Of a stretch of 33,317 bases of DNA, positions 32,980-33,317 are shown piece after piece. The position numbers and the translations under genes were made by a program. The notes under the pieces were generated by a model. The model searched no databases and had not been told where the DNA came from. It saw nothing but the letters and a program-made list of their open reading frames with translations. Origin of the DNA: Lachnospiraceae bacterium (GTDB taxonomy: Bacteria; Bacillota; Clostridia; Lachnospirales; Lachnospiraceae); the NCBI GenBank assembly GCA_017462755.1, contig JAFTQM010000005.1:1-33317 (forward strand), read 5' to 3'. Each line of letters starts with the position of its first letter. The first letter of the stretch is position 1.

Positions 32980-33317
32980 ATGAGTGAAGGAATATTACAA
33001 AACGGCTTTGCCGGAAGTAGCGAATATGTAGCAAGTGAAGAACTGAGGCTGAGTGTGAATGTAGCGATTGCATTAAAAAAGCCTCTTTTAATCAAGGGTG
33101 AGCCGGGGACCGGTAAGACGATGCTTGCAGAGTCTGTGGCAAAGGCGCTTGGAAAGAAGCTGATTATCTGGAATATCAAATCCACGACCAAGGCACAGGA
33201 GGGTCTCTATGTGTACGACACCATTCAGAGACTCTATGACGGACAGTTTGGTGAAGCAGGTGTAGATGATATTTCGCGCTATATTAAGTTAGGCAAGCTT
33301 GGAGAGGCATTTGACAG
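32980..33317 (+). CDS. MoxR-type AAA+ ATPase (start only, truncated by window end)
   Basis: The first 112 residues are present. A P-loop ATPase is evident: VNVAIALKKPLLIKGEPGTGKTMLAESVAKALG, with Walker A GEPGTGKT near residues 41-48, preceded by a short YVASEELRLSV segment typical of MoxR-family proteins. The text after Walker A (LIIWNIKSTTKAQEGLYVYDT) matches the MoxR variant that often pairs with a VWA-domain protein as a metal-chelatase-like chaperone; the partner, if any, is beyond the window. Start at 32980 follows AAATGAGGATAAA (GAGG at good distance). The gene lies 42 bases after the fusion gene, possibly co-transcribed. Confidence 0.85.
   Translation, partial: MSEGILQNGFAGSSEYVASEELRLSVNVAIALKKPLLIKGEPGTGKTMLAESVAKALGKKLIIWNIKSTTKAQEGLYVYDTIQRLYDGQFGEAGVDDISRYIKLGKLGEAFD

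Overview
This 33.3-kb window looks like chromosome from a low-to-mid-GC Gram-positive anaerobe of class Clostridia, most likely family Lachnospiraceae. This is inferred from protein resemblance (an Rpn-family nuclease with a heptad-like tail, a DUF6145-type small protein upstream of coaX, a conserved membrane protein at 27449-28447, type III pantothenate kinase, the long form of aspartate-semialdehyde dehydrogenase), from strong AGGAGG ribosome binding sites and from clear sigma-A promoters. I cannot name a species. No rRNA, tRNA, CRISPR array, prophage or recognisable insertion sequence was seen.

Layout. (1) 1-2960 is an AT-richer, accessory-looking end: an Rpn/PD-(D/E)XK nuclease gene with six tandem 24-bp units in its 3' part, then an AAA+/DUF4143 ATPase. 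(2) 3002-6388 (minus) encodes a 1128-residue secreted Ig-like protein with the look of an abundant surface or S-layer-type protein. (3) 6596-11525 carries a DUF368 (PopT-type) polyprenyl-phosphate translocase, a zinc-type ABC importer (binding protein, ATPase, permease) and an AI-2E-family membrane protein. (4) 11591-15817 carries nadE, dusB and asd. (5) 15909-18158 (minus) holds two single-pass membrane proteins of unknown role. A 272-bp imperfect inverted repeat (18259-18530) lies between their divergent promoter and the next plus-strand promoter. (6) 18610-24759 carries a methyltransferase, hslO, a glycogen debranching enzyme, a polysaccharide deacetylase and argF with a candidate ArgR operator. 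(7) 24763-28447 carries small and LiaF-like membrane proteins, DUF6145, coaX and a membrane/coiled-coil protein. (8) 28604-33317 carries pgi, a PHP-domain protein, an HD-GYP protein, a C_GCAxxG_C_C-GNAT fusion, and the start of a MoxR-type ATPase that runs off the window.

Functionally most of the window is housekeeping: envelope lipid-carrier recycling, zinc uptake, NAD, CoA, arginine and aspartate-family biosynthesis, glycogen and hexose metabolism, redox chaperoning and c-di-GMP turnover. The most unusual signals are not genes. One is a cluster of three perfect DnaA boxes (TTATCCACA) plus two one-mismatch boxes within 219 bp inside the 27449-28447 coding region. The other is the large cruciform-capable repeat at 18259-18530. 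Among proteins, the redox-domain/acetyltransferase fusion, the Cys/His-rich N-terminal extension of the zinc ATPase and the tandem-repeat tail of the nuclease are the most worth following.
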